A program made the position numbers and the translations under genes. Positions 23,781 through 37,100 of a stretch of DNA of 64,000 bases are shown one piece after another. The notes beneath the pieces are model-generated. The model made no database searches, had not been told where the DNA came from, and saw nothing but the letters and a program-made list of their open reading frames with translations. Origin of the DNA: Edaphochlamys debaryana (taxonomy: Eukaryota; Chlorophyta; Chlorophyceae; Chlamydomonadales); assembly GCA_016858145.1 (NCBI GenBank), contig JAEHOE010000043.1, positions 248,001 through 312,000 of the forward strand. The letters run 5' to 3'. Position 1 is the stretch's first letter, and each line of letters opens with the position of its first letter.

Positions 23781-24429
23781 CGCAACACGAGAGCTTGTCA
23801 AGCGTGCTGGGTCTCAGGTTCAGATCAATCCACACGAAGCAGTAGCGGTCAGGGTCCGAGCTCAGCTCTTAGGTATCAAAGAGCCGCGGCTAGAGTATAT
23901 GGTGCAAGTTGCTTTGAAAGAAGTTGTCAAGAGACGTCCTCGCGCAGGGACGCCGGGACGAGCGCGCCGATGGCCATCGCGGCGGCACGCACCATCCACG
24001 TCCCGGGCGCCGCAGCGGGTGTCACGGCTCAGGACAACACTGCAAACACGAAGCGCTTCCGGCATAGATGGCTCTGACGTCAGGGATTCGGACCGGGCGG
24101 GGGGTGCGGGGAATGCCAGGGGGATGGCTTGGCGTGCCTCAACATCCTTGTCGGCGCCTCAGTTCAGCCTTGCAGCTCCTTCAGCAATGCCTCCTCGGTG
24201 GGCTTATGCTCAAGGCAGCTTAGACGGGGAGCAGTGGGTGTCGCTCTGGGGGGCCAACAAGACTGGACGGCCGGACTTCCGGACAGCGCGCTCCGCGTCA
24301 TCGCCTGCTTCGACCACACCGGCTCGCACTGAATGCCCCTCGTCCTCACCCCACCTCCAAGCGCACCGGACAGAAGCCGCTTCATTCAACCGCATTCCAC
24401 CTGCTTCACACCTTTGCGACGCGCTGCCA
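23781..24429. promoter_or_regulatory. Divergent intergenic region
   Basis: This lies between the start of the SpoVS-domain gene (-) and the proposed start of the next gene (+). A plus-strand open frame runs through it into the downstream first exon. Its translation looks noncoding until about 24,430, so the true start of the plus gene is not settled; an in-frame ATG at about 24,187 is an alternative. Confidence 0.35.
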
Positions 24430-27400
24430 ATGCTGCCGACGCACTCGCTGTCCCGGCACCACGCCCCCCCGGCCGCTGACAGCGCTGCGGGCGCGGGCGC
24501 AGGCGGCGACCGCGGCCCCACGACGCTCGCCGCGCGGCTGAGGGGCGTGGCGCAGCGCTGGCTGCACGACAGCTTCTTCGGGCCCGGCGCGGGCGGCAGC
24601 GCGGCGCAGCCCGAGGGCCGCGCAGGCGCGGGGAGACCGCATTCCGGGCCTGAGGCCGAGGTTGAGCTGCCTGCGCAGTCTCTGGCGTCCACGCGGATCG
24701 CGAGGTGCGCTCATACGCCCAATGGCGCTCCTGCCGGGTCCCAGGGGTCCGCGGGTCTGCGCTCCCCAGTCGCTGCCCCGCCGCCGTGCCCCCTTGCCTC
24801 CTTCCCCCACCCCGCAACCCCCATCCCGCAACCTCGCCACCCCAGCATCTACCTCGCACCTGGCGCCCTGGTCCACCCATGCGGCCCGGTGGGTGGCGGG
24901 GGGGGGCTCAGCCGCTCGGCCCCACGGCAGCCTGCCCCCAGTCCCCCCCCACACACACAACCCTGCCCGGCCCACGTCCTGATCTGTCATTGCACTGCGC
25001 TGCCCTCCGCCCTGCCCGCCTGGTTAACCCTAGGGCGGCGGGGGTGCAGTGCCCGCTGAGGCCTATCTGGAGGCGGCGGCGGCGGAGCGGGCTGCGCACC
25101 GGCCCCTGCGCCTGACGCCGCTGGCGCTGGCGGTGGCGGAGGCGGAGGACGCGGCCTTCAGCCTCTCGGCCTACGAGGTGGAGAGCACCCGCACGGGCCG
25201 GTGGGGGGGGGAGAAGGGGAAGGGGCGACGGGAAGGGGATAGGGGCCTGGGATCAGGGGGGAGAGACGGTAGGGGGGCAGGGGCAAGGCGCAAGGCGCAA
25301 GGCGCAAGCCTATCTGGGGGGGGGGCGACGCCGCTGCGACTGGGCTGCCGCTTGCTCCTGTGCCCCCCTCAGCCGCGGGGACCAATCCAACCCGGGCTAG
25401 CCATTGCGCCTGCACGCGCGCGTGCACCAGTTTCTAGCTTGCGGCTGCAGGCTCCTCAACCGCCCGACGGCCGGCGCATACGCGGGCCTGACGCCGCACC
25501 CATTCCCTCGTCGGCTGCATCGCATTTGCTCTAAACGCACTCCTCCATTGGGCACTGCCTTGTCCCCATCTCCCCTCCCTTGCCTCGCCCCACGCCCCCA
25601 GGGTGTGCGAGGGCGCCCGCATCGACGCGCTCCGCTTCGACGCGGAGGCGGGGCTGCGGGAGGTCTGGGTGTGCCGCCAGGACCACACGGTGTGGGCATG
25701 TGGGCATGTGGGGATGCCGGGATCGCTCGGGCCGGGCTGCATGGATGATCCTCCCCGGTCTCCATTCCTTCTTTCCCTCCTTTCTTTTATCCATTCCACC
25801 CCCCCCCCCCCGCCTGTCCCTTTCCCCCCCTTCCCTTCTCCGCCCTTGCCCCCATCGTTCAGGATGAGTTGGAGGCGCCCGGGCCCGACCCCGCCGCCCC
25901 GGGGCCCCGCCTGGACCTGGGCCTGCTTCGCACACAGGCGAGGGGGGGGAGGCGGGGGGGGGCTGTAGGAGGGCTGGGCGGCAGGATGGGGCCCCGGGCT
26001 TCAGGTGAGGGGGTGCAGGGGGTGGGCAGGGCGTCAGGGCGTGCCGCCGGTCGGCACAGGTTGGCATGGCGGTTGCGTGCCCGTGTCCATGCCCTGGTCG
26101 GGGTATCGAGGCGTGAAACAGCGGTTCGGGGGGCGGGGGGGGGGGCAGGCGGGGGGGCATCAGGGGCTCAGGGCTGTGAAGCAGGGCCACACGTACGGCC
26201 TGTGTCGGTGTGGACCCCAGGCGCCCCTGCGGGCTCCCGCCAGGGGCCTCGTTACAGGCATCTCCCGGCTCTGAAGCATCCGCTGCCACCCCCCGCCCGC
26301 TCCCCCGTCCCCTCGCCAGCTGCCGGACGCCGGCCCCCTCTCCGCCCTGGCCCCCGCCCGCATGGCCCGCACTGCCACGCTGTGGACCGAGGTGGGGCGC
26401 TGTGTGGACCGTGGAGGGGGGAACATGCAAGAGAAAGGCAGGGAGGCAAGGGGCGGGCGGGGGGCCCCGGAAGGGCCTGATGAGCAGTGCGCTAGGGCCC
26501 CGGGCTAGGATTCCTTCTTGCACCTACGGGCTTTGGGGGCACTTGTACGGATAGGTGCATCATGGGTTTATGGCCCTGAGCTCCACCCCAGTCCATGCCA
26601 GCATTGCCCCACACTCCCCAGCGCCCTCAGCAGTCTCAGGACCCCCCCGCTCCCACCTTCCTGCCCCCCATCACGCCCCCCCCCTCCCCCCCCCCCAGGC
26701 CTGGAACGTGGCCTCCGCCTCCGGCGCCCTCAACCCCGACTGCCTCGAGGCGCTGCTGGCGCCCGGCTTCGTGTGCCGCCAGCTGGGCCCGGGGGCGGGG
26801 GCGGGGGCGGGGGGCGTGGAGGGGGGCCCGGAGGAGGGGGCGCTGCTGCCGGTGAGGCTCGGGCTGGGGACCGGTGCGCGGCCACCCGCCTGATGATCGC
26901 CCACGCGCCTGCCTGAGCCGGCGTACCGGTGCTATGAACGCTGTCGCACTCTGATCTCTGTTGTGCGGGGGGCAACCCATGGTGTCGCCTATCTACCCCC
27001 ACACCGGTGCCCGGCGACCGCAGGACATGACGGGTCTGGGCGACGCTAAGGCGGCTCTGCAGCGGCTGACAGGTGGGAGGGCGGGAGGGGGAGGGGAGGG
27101 GGGTGCCGAGCATGACGGCAGCAGGACTGTTTGGGCGAGGATGTAGCGAGCAATGGGCCAGCTTGTGGAGGGCCCAGCCGAGGATGGAGCGAGCGGTAGC
27201 CAGACTTAAGTCAACACCCAGTGCATGTGCCCCCCATCACGTCATCAGATCTGTACGACGTGGACGAGCATGCCGCCCGCGTGTGCGTGGCCCCCGGCAC
27301 CAATGCGGCGTTCACGCACGTGACCGCGAGGCTGACGCGGCGCACCCCTCAGGTACGAGCGTACGACACCGGGAGAGGCGGGGTCCCGAAGAGGCCGGTC

Positions 27401-28127
27401 GCAGCAGGGGGAGGACTGCAGGGGCACCGTGACCGTCAGTGCAGTCAGCCCCTTGCGCGCAGCCAGGGGGTCACCAGACGTGTCTCAGAACCCTCCGCTT
27501 TGCCTATCCCGCCCTTCCCCCTCCCCCCTCAGCCCCCTCCCCCAGCCCCCCTGTTGGCTGAGGCCGTGGAGCTGCTCCTGTTCGACCCCGACAGGTGGGG
27601 GGGGGCGGGGGCGCTGACGGGCGTGTGTGGGGGGGTTGACAGGACGACGGGAACAGGCAAGCGGAGGGGTCAAGGCGGCATTGTGCGGCTATCCGGGTGC
27701 GGATGGAAGGGTGCGCGGAGGGAACGGCGAAGGCCTGCATGTGTGGGAGAGCGAGAGTTGCAGCCGTGGAGAGAAGCGCTGGGTGGCGGTGGTTGGTCCC
27801 TCGCTCAGCCTGTGGCCTTGAACCTTGAGGCCAGGAACCAACCGCTGTGCCCCCCTACCTGCCCTGCCCTCCCGCCCCTCCCATGACAGCGGCCTCATCT
27901 CCGCCGCCTACCACTTCCGCGCGCCGCTGGGGCCGGGGCCGGAGTGCGGCGGGGCGGCGGGTGCGGGCGCGGGCGGGCCAGGTGTTCCCGCGGGGGCCCT
28001 GGAGGGCACCCGGGCGGGGCCCGGGGCGCAGGCGGAGGTGCAGGGGGTGCGGGGGGCCGAGGCCACGGAGGCGGCAGGGGAGGAGCTGATGCCTGCGGGG
28101 GTACCTCAGGGGGGCGGGGTCGCATAG
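24430..28127 (+). CDS. Multi-exon protein, possibly NTF2/SnoaL-like
   Basis: Proposed exons: 24430-24888, 25034-25200, 25602-25689, 25863-25937, 26320-26391, 26699-26851, 27024-27072, 27249-27352, 27533-27594, 27890-28127 (488 aa). From exon 2 on, all phases agree. Exon 1 is uncertain: its best-looking donor (24705) gives the wrong phase, so I used a GTGGGT donor at 24889. The fourth intron would have a GC donor (CAG|GCGAGG). The segment ATLWTEAWNVAS followed by LEALLAPGFVCR resembles the helix and first strand of SnoaL/NTF2-like folds. Later stretches (ARVCVAPGTNAAFTHV, AEAVELLLFDPDR, GLISAAYHFRAP) fit the beta strands of such a fold. This is fold-level inference without a diagnostic motif. 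The C-terminus is Gly/Ala/Glu-rich low complexity. Confidence 0.5.
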
Positions 28128-29443
28128 GCGCACCGGGAGGGTCGGCAGTCGTGGGGGAAGCGGGGCTCCAGTGGTGGGTGCGTGGCGATCCGGTTGCGGG
28201 GCCCATCCTAGCGCGCGTCGGCCCGCTGTGCGTCCCAGGTAGCGAGTGTGTGGTGTGTAGGAAGGGGGGGGGCAAATCAAGGCAGAGCTGTGGCGGCCCG
28301 GCTGCGGTGGTCACGGGCGAAAGAAGCCCCAGGCACATGGGTGGACCGCTGTGGCAGCGTGCGTGTGCACTGGAGTGACTCCGCACATGCTGCGCGGATG
28401 CCTGTTCTCTATCCCACTGTGTAACGAGGTGTTGCCTCGGACAGCAGCAGCACCCAGCGGCGCTCGAGGGTCTGCACACGGCTGCTCGTGTGGGCCGGGA
28501 AGCGCAGGCGCAGGCTGTGCGTGTGTGCCCGCTCTCGCCCTCCCTCGCCTGCAGCTACTGTGGTGTGCTGCCATGCACGCCGTGGATACTCACCAGCCGG
28601 CCGCCAGCACCTTGTTTGCAATCCGGGGGCTCCCTCGTCCGTTACAAGGAGGCCTCGTTCATTACTCCTCACAGTACCCAGTGCCACCAGCTCCCAATCC
28701 CCCCTCGCTGCTGGTCCAGGCCGTGCCCTCGTGCACTCGCTTGCACTGCACAATTGCCCACCTTCCCCTCGCTGCCCCAACACCAGCCAGCCCCTCCGCT
28801 GCAGCAGGACCCTAGGCCCCGTCCCTCGCGAATCCCTGGCCGCTAACCGTGAGCGATGGGCCTCACTGCCTGCAATGCTTCCCTTCGCCCTTCACCCACC
28901 CCACCCCCGATGTACACCCGCCTGCCTCTCCCTGGCCTGCACGAGCAGCCCCCGACACCCCCCACCTGCCGCCTTGGCCCACCTCCACCTGCCGCCTCGC
29001 TCTCACGGCAGCCCTGCGCCCCAGCCTCACACCTCCTTCAGCACACATCCGCACCCCCAAACAACCCCACCCGACCGAACCCTAACACACACAGTCATCC
29101 TCCAGCGGCGACACACTCGTAACGGGTTCGGGATGGGCGGGATGGGTCGGGCTTCGATTTCCTCGGGCTTTCGGTTCCGTCTCTAAGGCCGGCCGGTTAA
29201 TCACCGCGCCCACGATTCCCAGGCTCATGCGAGCAGCCCTTCACACAGTCATCCTCCCGGCCATCGCCCCCGGTCAGGTTTGTTCGTCGGGGCCGCAATC
29301 AATATCGCGCAGGTAACTCAATCATCTCAACACAGTCACATGCAGGGGTAGCACACATCCAACGTCAGCACCCCCTGGTCAAGGCCAGGGGCAGCCCCCC
29401 CAAAGGCACTCACGGGTGCCCCCGTCGGGGTCCCCTCCCCCCC
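28128..29443. other. Convergent intergenic region
   Basis: It contains C-rich and repetitive-looking sequence with no supported gene. A TTACA (TGTAA on the minus strand) near 28641 may be the polyadenylation signal of the armadillo-repeat gene, though 800 bp from its stop is rather far. Confidence 0.3.
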
Positions 29444-30069
29444 TCACTGCTGCGCCAGGTACATGCCCACCAGCGCCCGCTCCGCCAGCAGCCGCACCAG
29501 GGGGTCGCACCCCCCGCCCACAGCGCCGCCATGGACAACACCCGCACCCGCACCGCCCTTGCCGGCCCCGTTGCCCGCCCCAGCGTTGGGCGCCGGGGCG
29601 GGGGCGGGGTCCGGTCCGGGCGCCGCCGGCTGCGCCGAGTGCCTGTCCGCCAGTTCCGCGAGTGCGTCCATGGCCCCGCCCCCCACCAGCAGGGGGGCCA
29701 GCTCGGGCAGCACCGCCAGGGCGTCCAGCAGGGACAGGGCGGCCTGGGGGGGGGGAGGGACGGAGGGAGGGGGGGAGGTAGGGAGGAAGGGGGAGAAGGC
29801 ATGTTAGGGCGGCACGGCAGGGCGGTTTGGACGTCAGGGGCAGGGGCAAGGGAAACCCCGGCCAGGTGGATCCCGGGTTGAGAGGCGGCCAGCGGTGGAT
29901 GAGGGGCGAAAGTCAAAGAGGGCGCCGACACCCCCCCCAGCCCCTCTCACCCCTTCCCACCCACCCCCCACCTGCAGCACGCCGCTGTGCCCCGAGCCCA
30001 TCAGGTCCACCAGCGCCACCACCAGGCTGGAGTTGGCCAGCACGGCGCGGCCCTCGGGGTGGTCGGCCT

Positions 30070-30105
<36 letters not shown>

Positions 30106-33100
30106 GAGGTGGGGGGGGTCGATGGTGCCGAGCCGCTGGAGAGCTAGGGGGGCCGGGGAGGAGCGCCGCACCCTCTCATCGCACCCCTCTCATCGCACCC
30201 TTGCCTGCCCTCCTGCCCTCCTGCCCTCCTGCCCGCAACCCCACACGCGCCTGCGCCCCTCCTTCCCCCCCCTGCCCCCCTGCCCCCTGCCCCCCTGCCC
30301 ACCAGGCACACGGCGATCTGGTACAGCCGCGCCGCCGCGTTGATGGCCATGCGGGCGTTGGGGTGCTTGAGGCCGGGGAGCAGCTCCACGTTGACCTGTC
30401 AGGGGGGGGAGGGAGGGAGGGGGGAGGACACGGGGGCTGGGGGTAGGACAAAGCAGGAAGGCGCTGGCGTGGGCAGAGGCTGAGGTGACAGGAGCCCAGA
30501 GCCGCCCCCCTCCCCCTGCCCACCTGGTATGAGGCGTTGGCCACGAAGCCGTGGGGCCCGCCCAGGTCCCGCCCCAGCGCCGCCGCCGTGTAGGCGGGGG
30601 GCGACAGACCCAGCGCCGCCAGCGAGCGGCGGAAGGGCACGTAGCCAGACTCCTGGGGGCGGGGCGGGGCGGGGCGGGGTGTGGGTGGGGGGCGCCGGCG
30701 GGTGAGGGTGGGCACAGGCGGGAGCAGCGGCAAGGGCGGGGGCTGGCGATGGTGACTTGACGACGGAGGTGTCGGTGCCTGCCCCCCACCCTCCCCCCCG
30801 CCCCGCCCCACCTTGAGCACCTGCTCCACCTCGGGGGGGTACGTGGGGGCCCCCGCAGCGCCTCCCCCCGGGCCCCCCGCCGCCCCGGGCGGTGTGATGC
30901 CGTTGTGCTCCGCGAAGCCCCCCAGCGCCGCCACCAGCGTGTGGGCGGCCAGCAGCACGCGGGCGGTGCCGGGGTCGCGGAGGACCACGTTGCTGGGGGG
31001 GTGGGGGTGGGGGTGGAAGGGACAAAACGCTCTTACAGGGGACCAGGATCAGCATTTGGGTGGCAAGGCATGCATGGTGTCTGGCGGCATGAGGTGGGCG
31101 GCAAAAGGTCCGCTGGATCGCCCCGGGGTGCCCCCCTCCGCCCCCCTCAAGCACCCCCGCCTGCAGGTTCCCCGCTCCCGCTGCGCTCGTGAGCCCCCCT
31201 CACCACCTCCGGACCCCTACACGATCCCCCCCTACGCCCTCCCCCCCTCCCCCCCCTCACCTGTAGTCCAGGATGCCCCCCAGGAAGGGCACCAGGTCCC
31301 GCTCAGCCAGCAGGCCGCGGGCGGCGGCCCTGGGGGAAGCAGGGAGGCCGCAGCCCGGCGGGAGGTGAGTCGCAACTCGCAAGTCCCCCCTCGGCGCCCC
31401 ACGCCCTTCGCCCCCTACCCGCACGATGCACCACGGACGCCCTCTCTCTCGCCCCCCTCCCCCCTCCCCACCCCCTCTCCCCCCCACCTGCCCCCCATGG
31501 CCAGGGCCGCCAGCGCCAGCAGGCAGGGCGCCACCACCTCCGCCTCCGCCCGGCGCTCGCTGGCGGGGTCGCACGCCGCCAGCAGGGGCGCCGCCAGCCC
31601 CGCCCGCAGCAGGTCCGCGTGCGCCGCGGGGTCGCCCCGGGCCAGGTTGGCCACGGCCTCGGCGCAGGCGGCGCGGGTGGGGGCGTCGGGGGAGCGGGAG
31701 AGCAGCTCCTGGGGGTAGGGGCGGGGGGGGGGGTACCGGGGTGGGGAGCTTGCGTCAGGTGGCATCTCACTGCTCTGCCCTCAACCGCGTATACCCGCAC
31801 ACCGCTTCCCCCCCCCCCGCCCACCCGCCCCCTCAGCCCGCCCTGCCCCCCCCCCGCCCCACCTTGAGCCGCTCCAGCAGCCCCGGCAGCGCCGCCGCCT
31901 CCCCCCGCTCCGCGCAGCCCTGCCCCGCCGTGAGGTGCGCCAGCAGCGCCGCCCCCTGCCGCACCAGCGCCGGCTCGGGGGCGGCCAGCAGCGCGGCGGC
32001 GCGCTCCAGGCCCCCCGCGGCGGCCACCCGGGCGCACAGGCGGGGGTCGCCGTAGGTGAGGTTCACCAGCACCTGGGTGGGGGGGTGGGGGGAGGTGAGG
32101 GTGTGGTGGGAGGGCAGGGCGATACGGGGATTGCAAGCAAGGATTGTACGTGCTGCGCACTCCTCAGGCCCTCGCAGCGTGCGTCCGATCGCCCGGGCGT
32201 GTTCCCCGCCTGCCCCCCACCCCGCACCCACCCCGGCCCCCCGGCCCCCACCTTGGCCGCGTTGACCCTCAGCGCCAGCGCCTCCCAGTCCCGCAGCACC
32301 AGCACCAGCAGCCGCAGCAGCCGGGGCTCGTGCACCAGGGGGCGATGCAGCGCCACGTTGCAGGACAGGTTCTCAAGCACCTGGGGGGGGGGGGGGAGGG
32401 AGGGGGAGGGGGGGAGAGGAGGGCTGGCACCTGGCAGGAGCGGGCCAAGGCGGCAAGGGGCCGGGTGGCTTCCACGGTCCCCTGCCCCCCATCGCTGGGC
32501 GGACGGGGAGCGGCTGGACCCCGAGGGCCGTCACGGGGTGCAGAGGCTTCTCACATAAGCCACCAGCGCCCCTCCCCTCCCCTCCCCCACCAGCAGCGCC
32601 ATGACCACGTCGTCCTCGTCCTCCCGCCCCACGCTGCCCGTCAGCCGGGCCACGGCGAAGTCCACGCACAGCATCACGCCGCCCGCATCGGCCAGCGCGG
32701 CCTGGGGGCAGGGGGGCGCAAGGCGGAGGGGAGGGGGAAGCGAGGGGGTGGGCTCGCGGGGCGCAGGCGGAGAGGCGGGGGGCTAGGTTCCGCCGTCGTG
32801 CCCTCACTCGCGTGCGCCTGACGGGGGCCTGGTGCGGCCAGGGCTCAGCGGCTTCCGCTGACACCCCTCCCCGCGCCCCACAGCGCCCTGCCCTCCCTCC
32901 CCCCCCCCTCCTCTCCCCCCCCCCCCGCCCCACCTGGTTGGCGGCCGCGTTGTCCCGGGTGAGCAGGGTGGCCTGCCACACGCCCGTCAGCGCGGAGCGG
33001 GCGGCGGCCCGGTCCAGGGAGGACACGCCCGCGATGAGGCCGGGCAGGTCGGAGTCGGCGGGCTCGTGGGGGCGCGCCGCGACCAGCTCGCGCAGGCGCC

Positions 33101-33379
33101 GGGTGGTGGCGTCGCGGGCGGCGGTGAGGGCGGAGGAGGGGGCGGGGGCAGCGGGGGAGGAGGCGGGACCGCGGCCGGGGAGCGGGGGCGCAGGAGAGCC
33201 GGGGGGCTTGCCGGCGGGATCGAGCGGGGGCAGGGGCAGGGGCCCCTGCGGGGTGGGCGGGGAAGGGGAGCAGTTTTGCAGTGGCGTCTGTGCCAGGGGT
33301 GTTGTGGAGGGATGGAGCCTCTGGGAACAGCGGCGAGGCAGCTCACCCGAGCCTGGATGTGTGCCACTGCGGTTGCCAT
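29444..33379 (-). CDS. Armadillo/HEAT-type repeat protein
   Basis: Twelve exons (33347-33379, 32934-33245, 32591-32701, 32252-32380, 31863-32072, 31488-31708, 31261-31329, 30812-30992, 30524-30652, 30303-30395, 29972-30067, 29444-29743) sum to an exact 627-aa frame. After a Pro/Ala-rich N-terminal part the protein is almost all helical. It contains repeated ARM-like stretches such as VLENLSCNVALH, RVNAAKVLVNLTYGDPRL, ACAEAVANLARGDP, CLLALAALAMGG and NARMAINAAARLYQIA, where a short helix, an N and a G/DP turn recur about every 40 residues. ARM repeats build a protein-binding superhelix. I cannot assign a specific family or partner. The last intron-exon boundary region carries a 35-nt poly-C tract. 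The tail (APAPAPNAGAG) is low complexity. Confidence 0.75.
30070..30104. repeat. Homopolymer of 35 G (poly-C on the sense strand of the ARM gene)
   Basis: An unbroken G-run of 35 bases sits directly beside the exon edge at 30067. On the sense strand it reads as 35 C followed at once by the AG acceptor of the exon 29972-30067. It therefore acts as the whole polypyrimidine tract of that intron. Confidence 0.95.
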
Positions 33380-34183
33380 GGCACGGCCGTCTACAGACAG
33401 CACGCCGGCTAGCTACCCTTGTAGCTTTTTCGAGCTACTTATGTGACTCGCGTCGCAGCAGCAGCGCCTGTGCGGGAGCACTGCGGTGTCAGCGAATCGC
33501 ACGCGATGCGGCCAACAGCCAACAGCGCCGCGGGAAGTCCAGCCCAAACGCACTGTCGGTGTTGTTGCGGCTGGCTTGTATTGTGCTCGTTGCTGCTTCG
33601 GCCGCGAGGTAGAATTTAGACAGACTCTGCCGAGGGGAATTGCAGGTAGAGGAGCCCTCGCTGCAGACTGGCTTGTGCGGAATGTTCAGTTGTAAGCTTG
33701 AGTGTGCAGTCTGCTGCAGGCATTGCGCGACGGCAGCGCTTCGACGGTTCAAGCGCGACTCGCGAGTTCGTCGGGTGTGTCGCTTCGCCGGGTGGCGTGC
33801 CAAACGCCCGCGAGGGGCCCAGAGGGCTCCCCATGGACTCGGCTACATGCTAATCCATACGGTCTATCAATAGACACGAAAGCTGCGACCAAAGCGCCCT
33901 CATAGGAGAAGTGTACGGCCGGCAATGGTCTCGTGGAAAGACGCGCTCAGGCAGCCCGTTTGCACGCTAGGAAGATAGACTGACAGTGGCCGACCTGAAT
34001 TGCTGATACCTGAGGTCCTCTCTCTTCTTCTTCTTCGCATTTTGCCGCTGGGCTTTGCTTGAGCCCACAACGCTTGTTTGCAAGGTCATTCAAGACTAAC
34101 ATTTGATAGCTGAAATTACTAGCCAGTAAGAGCAGTGCGAGGAGGAGCGGGTCGTCCCGCTCAGCGGCGGCAGCTCGGGCAGG
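33380..34183. promoter_or_regulatory. Divergent promoter region, ARM gene / SF3A2
   Basis: About 800 bp separate two divergent start codons. The sequence is less GC-rich than its surroundings, as expected for a promoter. I see no conserved element to name. Confidence 0.4.
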
Positions 34184-37100
34184 ATGTCCTTCATCTCTGC
34201 CCGTGAGCATGGAGCTAAGCCTGGATCAGGAGGCCCAGCATCAGCGCAAAATGAGGTGAGCGAGGCGCGTCAACACCATCTCGCGCGGTCCTGCGGGCTT
34301 TCGCTGCTTCCGTGCTTGCTCTGCAGACAACGTGAATAATGCAACTGCTCAATAACTGCTGCAGGCGATCGACCGGCGTGAGCGCCTTCGGCGCCTTGCG
34401 CTGGAGACGATCGACCTCAGCAAGGACCCCTACTTCATGCGGAATCACCTGGGGCAATACGAGTGCCGCCTGTGCTTGACGCTCCACACGAATGAGGGGA
34501 ACTACCTCGCTCACACGCAGGTGGGCATGTCCACCCCTGGGATGGGGTGGGGGGCAGGGTCGGGGGGCGTTCTGGCCTCGGCTGGCCCGAAACACTGTCT
34601 TGCGGGTGGCGCAGGAGTCTGCGGGCGAAGGGCCCTACTCTGCCAGGCTGCCAGGCTCACACCCGTGTGCCCCCGGCTGCCGCCGTGGGCCCCCCTCCTC
34701 CCAGGGCAAGCGCCACCAGCAGAACCTCGCCAAGCGCGCGGCGCGTGAGGCGGCCGAGAAGGCCGCGGCACCAGCGCCGGCGAAGCGGGCGCCAATCCGC
34801 AAGACAGGTGGGGGACATGGCATTGCGCTGGGGCTGAGACCGGGAGGGGCCTCGCCCGAGGAGGGGCGCGCGAGCGGGTGCCGGGCGAGATGGCAACAGC
34901 CACCGCGACCACCCGCCCGTGGGCCACGCCACGCCTTACAACGGCTCGGGCCCCGCGCACGGGAGGCCAGCGACGGACGGGGCGCTGGCGGCCGGGCAGC
35001 GGGCGGCGCAGGCAGTCGGCCGGGACGGGGCGGGCCTCTGTGGGCGCCTCGGGGCAGGCGCGCGCGGGGGGGCGCGGCAGGCCCTTGCGCCCCCGCATGC
35101 CGCGTGGGGTACAGCTCTGAGGGGCCTGGATGGCGAAATACCGGTAGCCACACGGGGTGCTCACAGAGCGAGCTGCCATGCCCAAGTCTGCTGTGGCTGG
35201 TGGTCCTGTGCCGGTGCCCTTCTCCATTTGGGTTGGCGGCTCACAGGCCCTGGGCACCTCACTGCGGGCCCTGGCCAATGCACACTGTGCTGGGCGGGGG
35301 GCTGGGAAACTACCGTATGCATGCAGCGCTGCTCCACAGCCCGCGCGTGCAGCGGGTATGGCAACGCCAGCCATAGTCGTCCCCGAGGCGTGCGCTATGA
35401 TGCCGCTCCGGCCAGCACCGGATCCCCCTGTGCGCTTCCTGCTTCCAAGCATGCGCACGCCTATGTCCGCTTGCCCGAGTTGTCCTGGCAAGCCATGCTC
35501 AGAGCGGCCACAGTGCTGACGTGTGCCTTGCTGCCCCCGGGCTGCCTGCCGCTGCCGCGCCTCCCGCAGTCAAGATCGGGCGGCCAGGATACCGCGTGAC
35601 TAAGCAGTTCGACGCGGGGTCGCAGCAGCGGTCCCTGCTTTTCCAGGTGAGCTGCTGGAGCGGGGAACGGAGTGCACAGATGGGATGGGTGCAGGGGAAG
35701 TGCACCCCCTCGCTCGGCTGAGCCGCTGCTAGCGTCCGAGGCTTCGCTGACGTGGCGTGTGGAGGAGCAGGGGGGCAGGGCTTGGGCGGTGGCGGCGGTG
35801 GGGCAGGGCTCGGGGACATGACCATTGCCCTGGGGCGCCCAAAATGCCCGGACGGGATGTGGGTGTGGCGGTGCCCATGCTTTCCGGAGAGAGAATGCAA
35901 GCCGCTTTGAATGCTTAACCCAGCCACCTGGGTTCAACCAGGCAAAGGGCTATAGACTGCAGGCCCCCCGTGCAGCCGATCGGCGTTGCCCGAACACAAG
36001 GATGGGGCAGGGGCAGGGTGCCGGGCGCACTTGGGCCTGGTCCACCGGCCTCCACACCGCCACCCTCGCAGCCCGCGTGCTCCGGCCCAGAACGGAGCAG
36101 ATGTGGCGAGGCACGGGTGTGCATCTCACCGTGTGTACGTAAAGCGGCCGGCTTGGCCCCTACACGCCTCGCCCAGCCCCTCGGCCCCCGCTCCCCACCC
36201 CTCCCTCAAGCCCGGCACTCCAGCAGCCCCCCTCAGCTCCCTCCCTCCCCCGCCCCTCCCCTTCCTCCCTCCCCCGCCCCTCCCCCGCCCCAGATCGAGT
36301 ACCCCGAGATCGAGGACGGCGCCAAGCCCCGCCACCGCTTCATGTCGGCCTACGAGCAGCGCCTGGAGGCGGCCGACAAGGCCTTCCAGTACCTCATCTT
36401 CGCGGCGGAGCCGTACGAGAACATCTCGTTCAAGATCCCGAACCACGAGGTGCGGCGGAGGGGAGGGAGTGGGATGCGGGGAGGGTGCGCAAGGGGCATG
36501 CGTGTGGCTGCGTGTGGGGTGGCTCGGCTGGGCCTCGGCTGGGCAGGTGAGGGCCTGCGTGTCAGGGTGCGGAGTCGGCGCAGCAGACAGACGCGGAGCA
36601 CCCCCTGTCCCCGCCCACGCCCCGCCCACGCCCACGCCCTTCCCCCCCTTGACCAGGTGGACCGCGGCGAGGGCAAGATGTTCACGCACTGGGACCCGGA
36701 CAACAAGGTGTTCTCGCTGCAGTTCTACTTCGCCAAGGGCAGAGGTGAGCGACACGGACACGGACAGCGCGGGGGGTCGCCCTCGGGTGCGGTACAGGGA
36801 GGCAGTACAAGGGCTGGCGTGCCTGCTTCCCGTCCCCCTCCCGTCCCCCTCCTCACCCTGATGCTCCTTGCTGCCGTGTCCGCAGAGCACGGAGGGCTAC
36901 CCCCGCCGCCGGGCGGCATCCCCCCGCCGCCCATGCCCCCTCCGGGCATCATCCCCCCGCCCCCCGGCATGGGGGGCAGCGGGCTGCCGCCGCCCCCGCC
37001 GCCCATGGGCATGGTGAGCGCCGGGAGCCGGGGGCTGGGGGGCTGGTGTGGATGGCAGGGCGGGGGGGCCTACTTCAAAGCTAGCCCACTGCGCGGTGCT

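Noticed and set aside
23629..24429. Upstream part of the long plus-strand frame as coding N-terminus of the NTF2-like protein
   Set aside because: It overlaps exon 1 of the SpoVS gene on the other strand and lacks coding-like composition until about 24,430.
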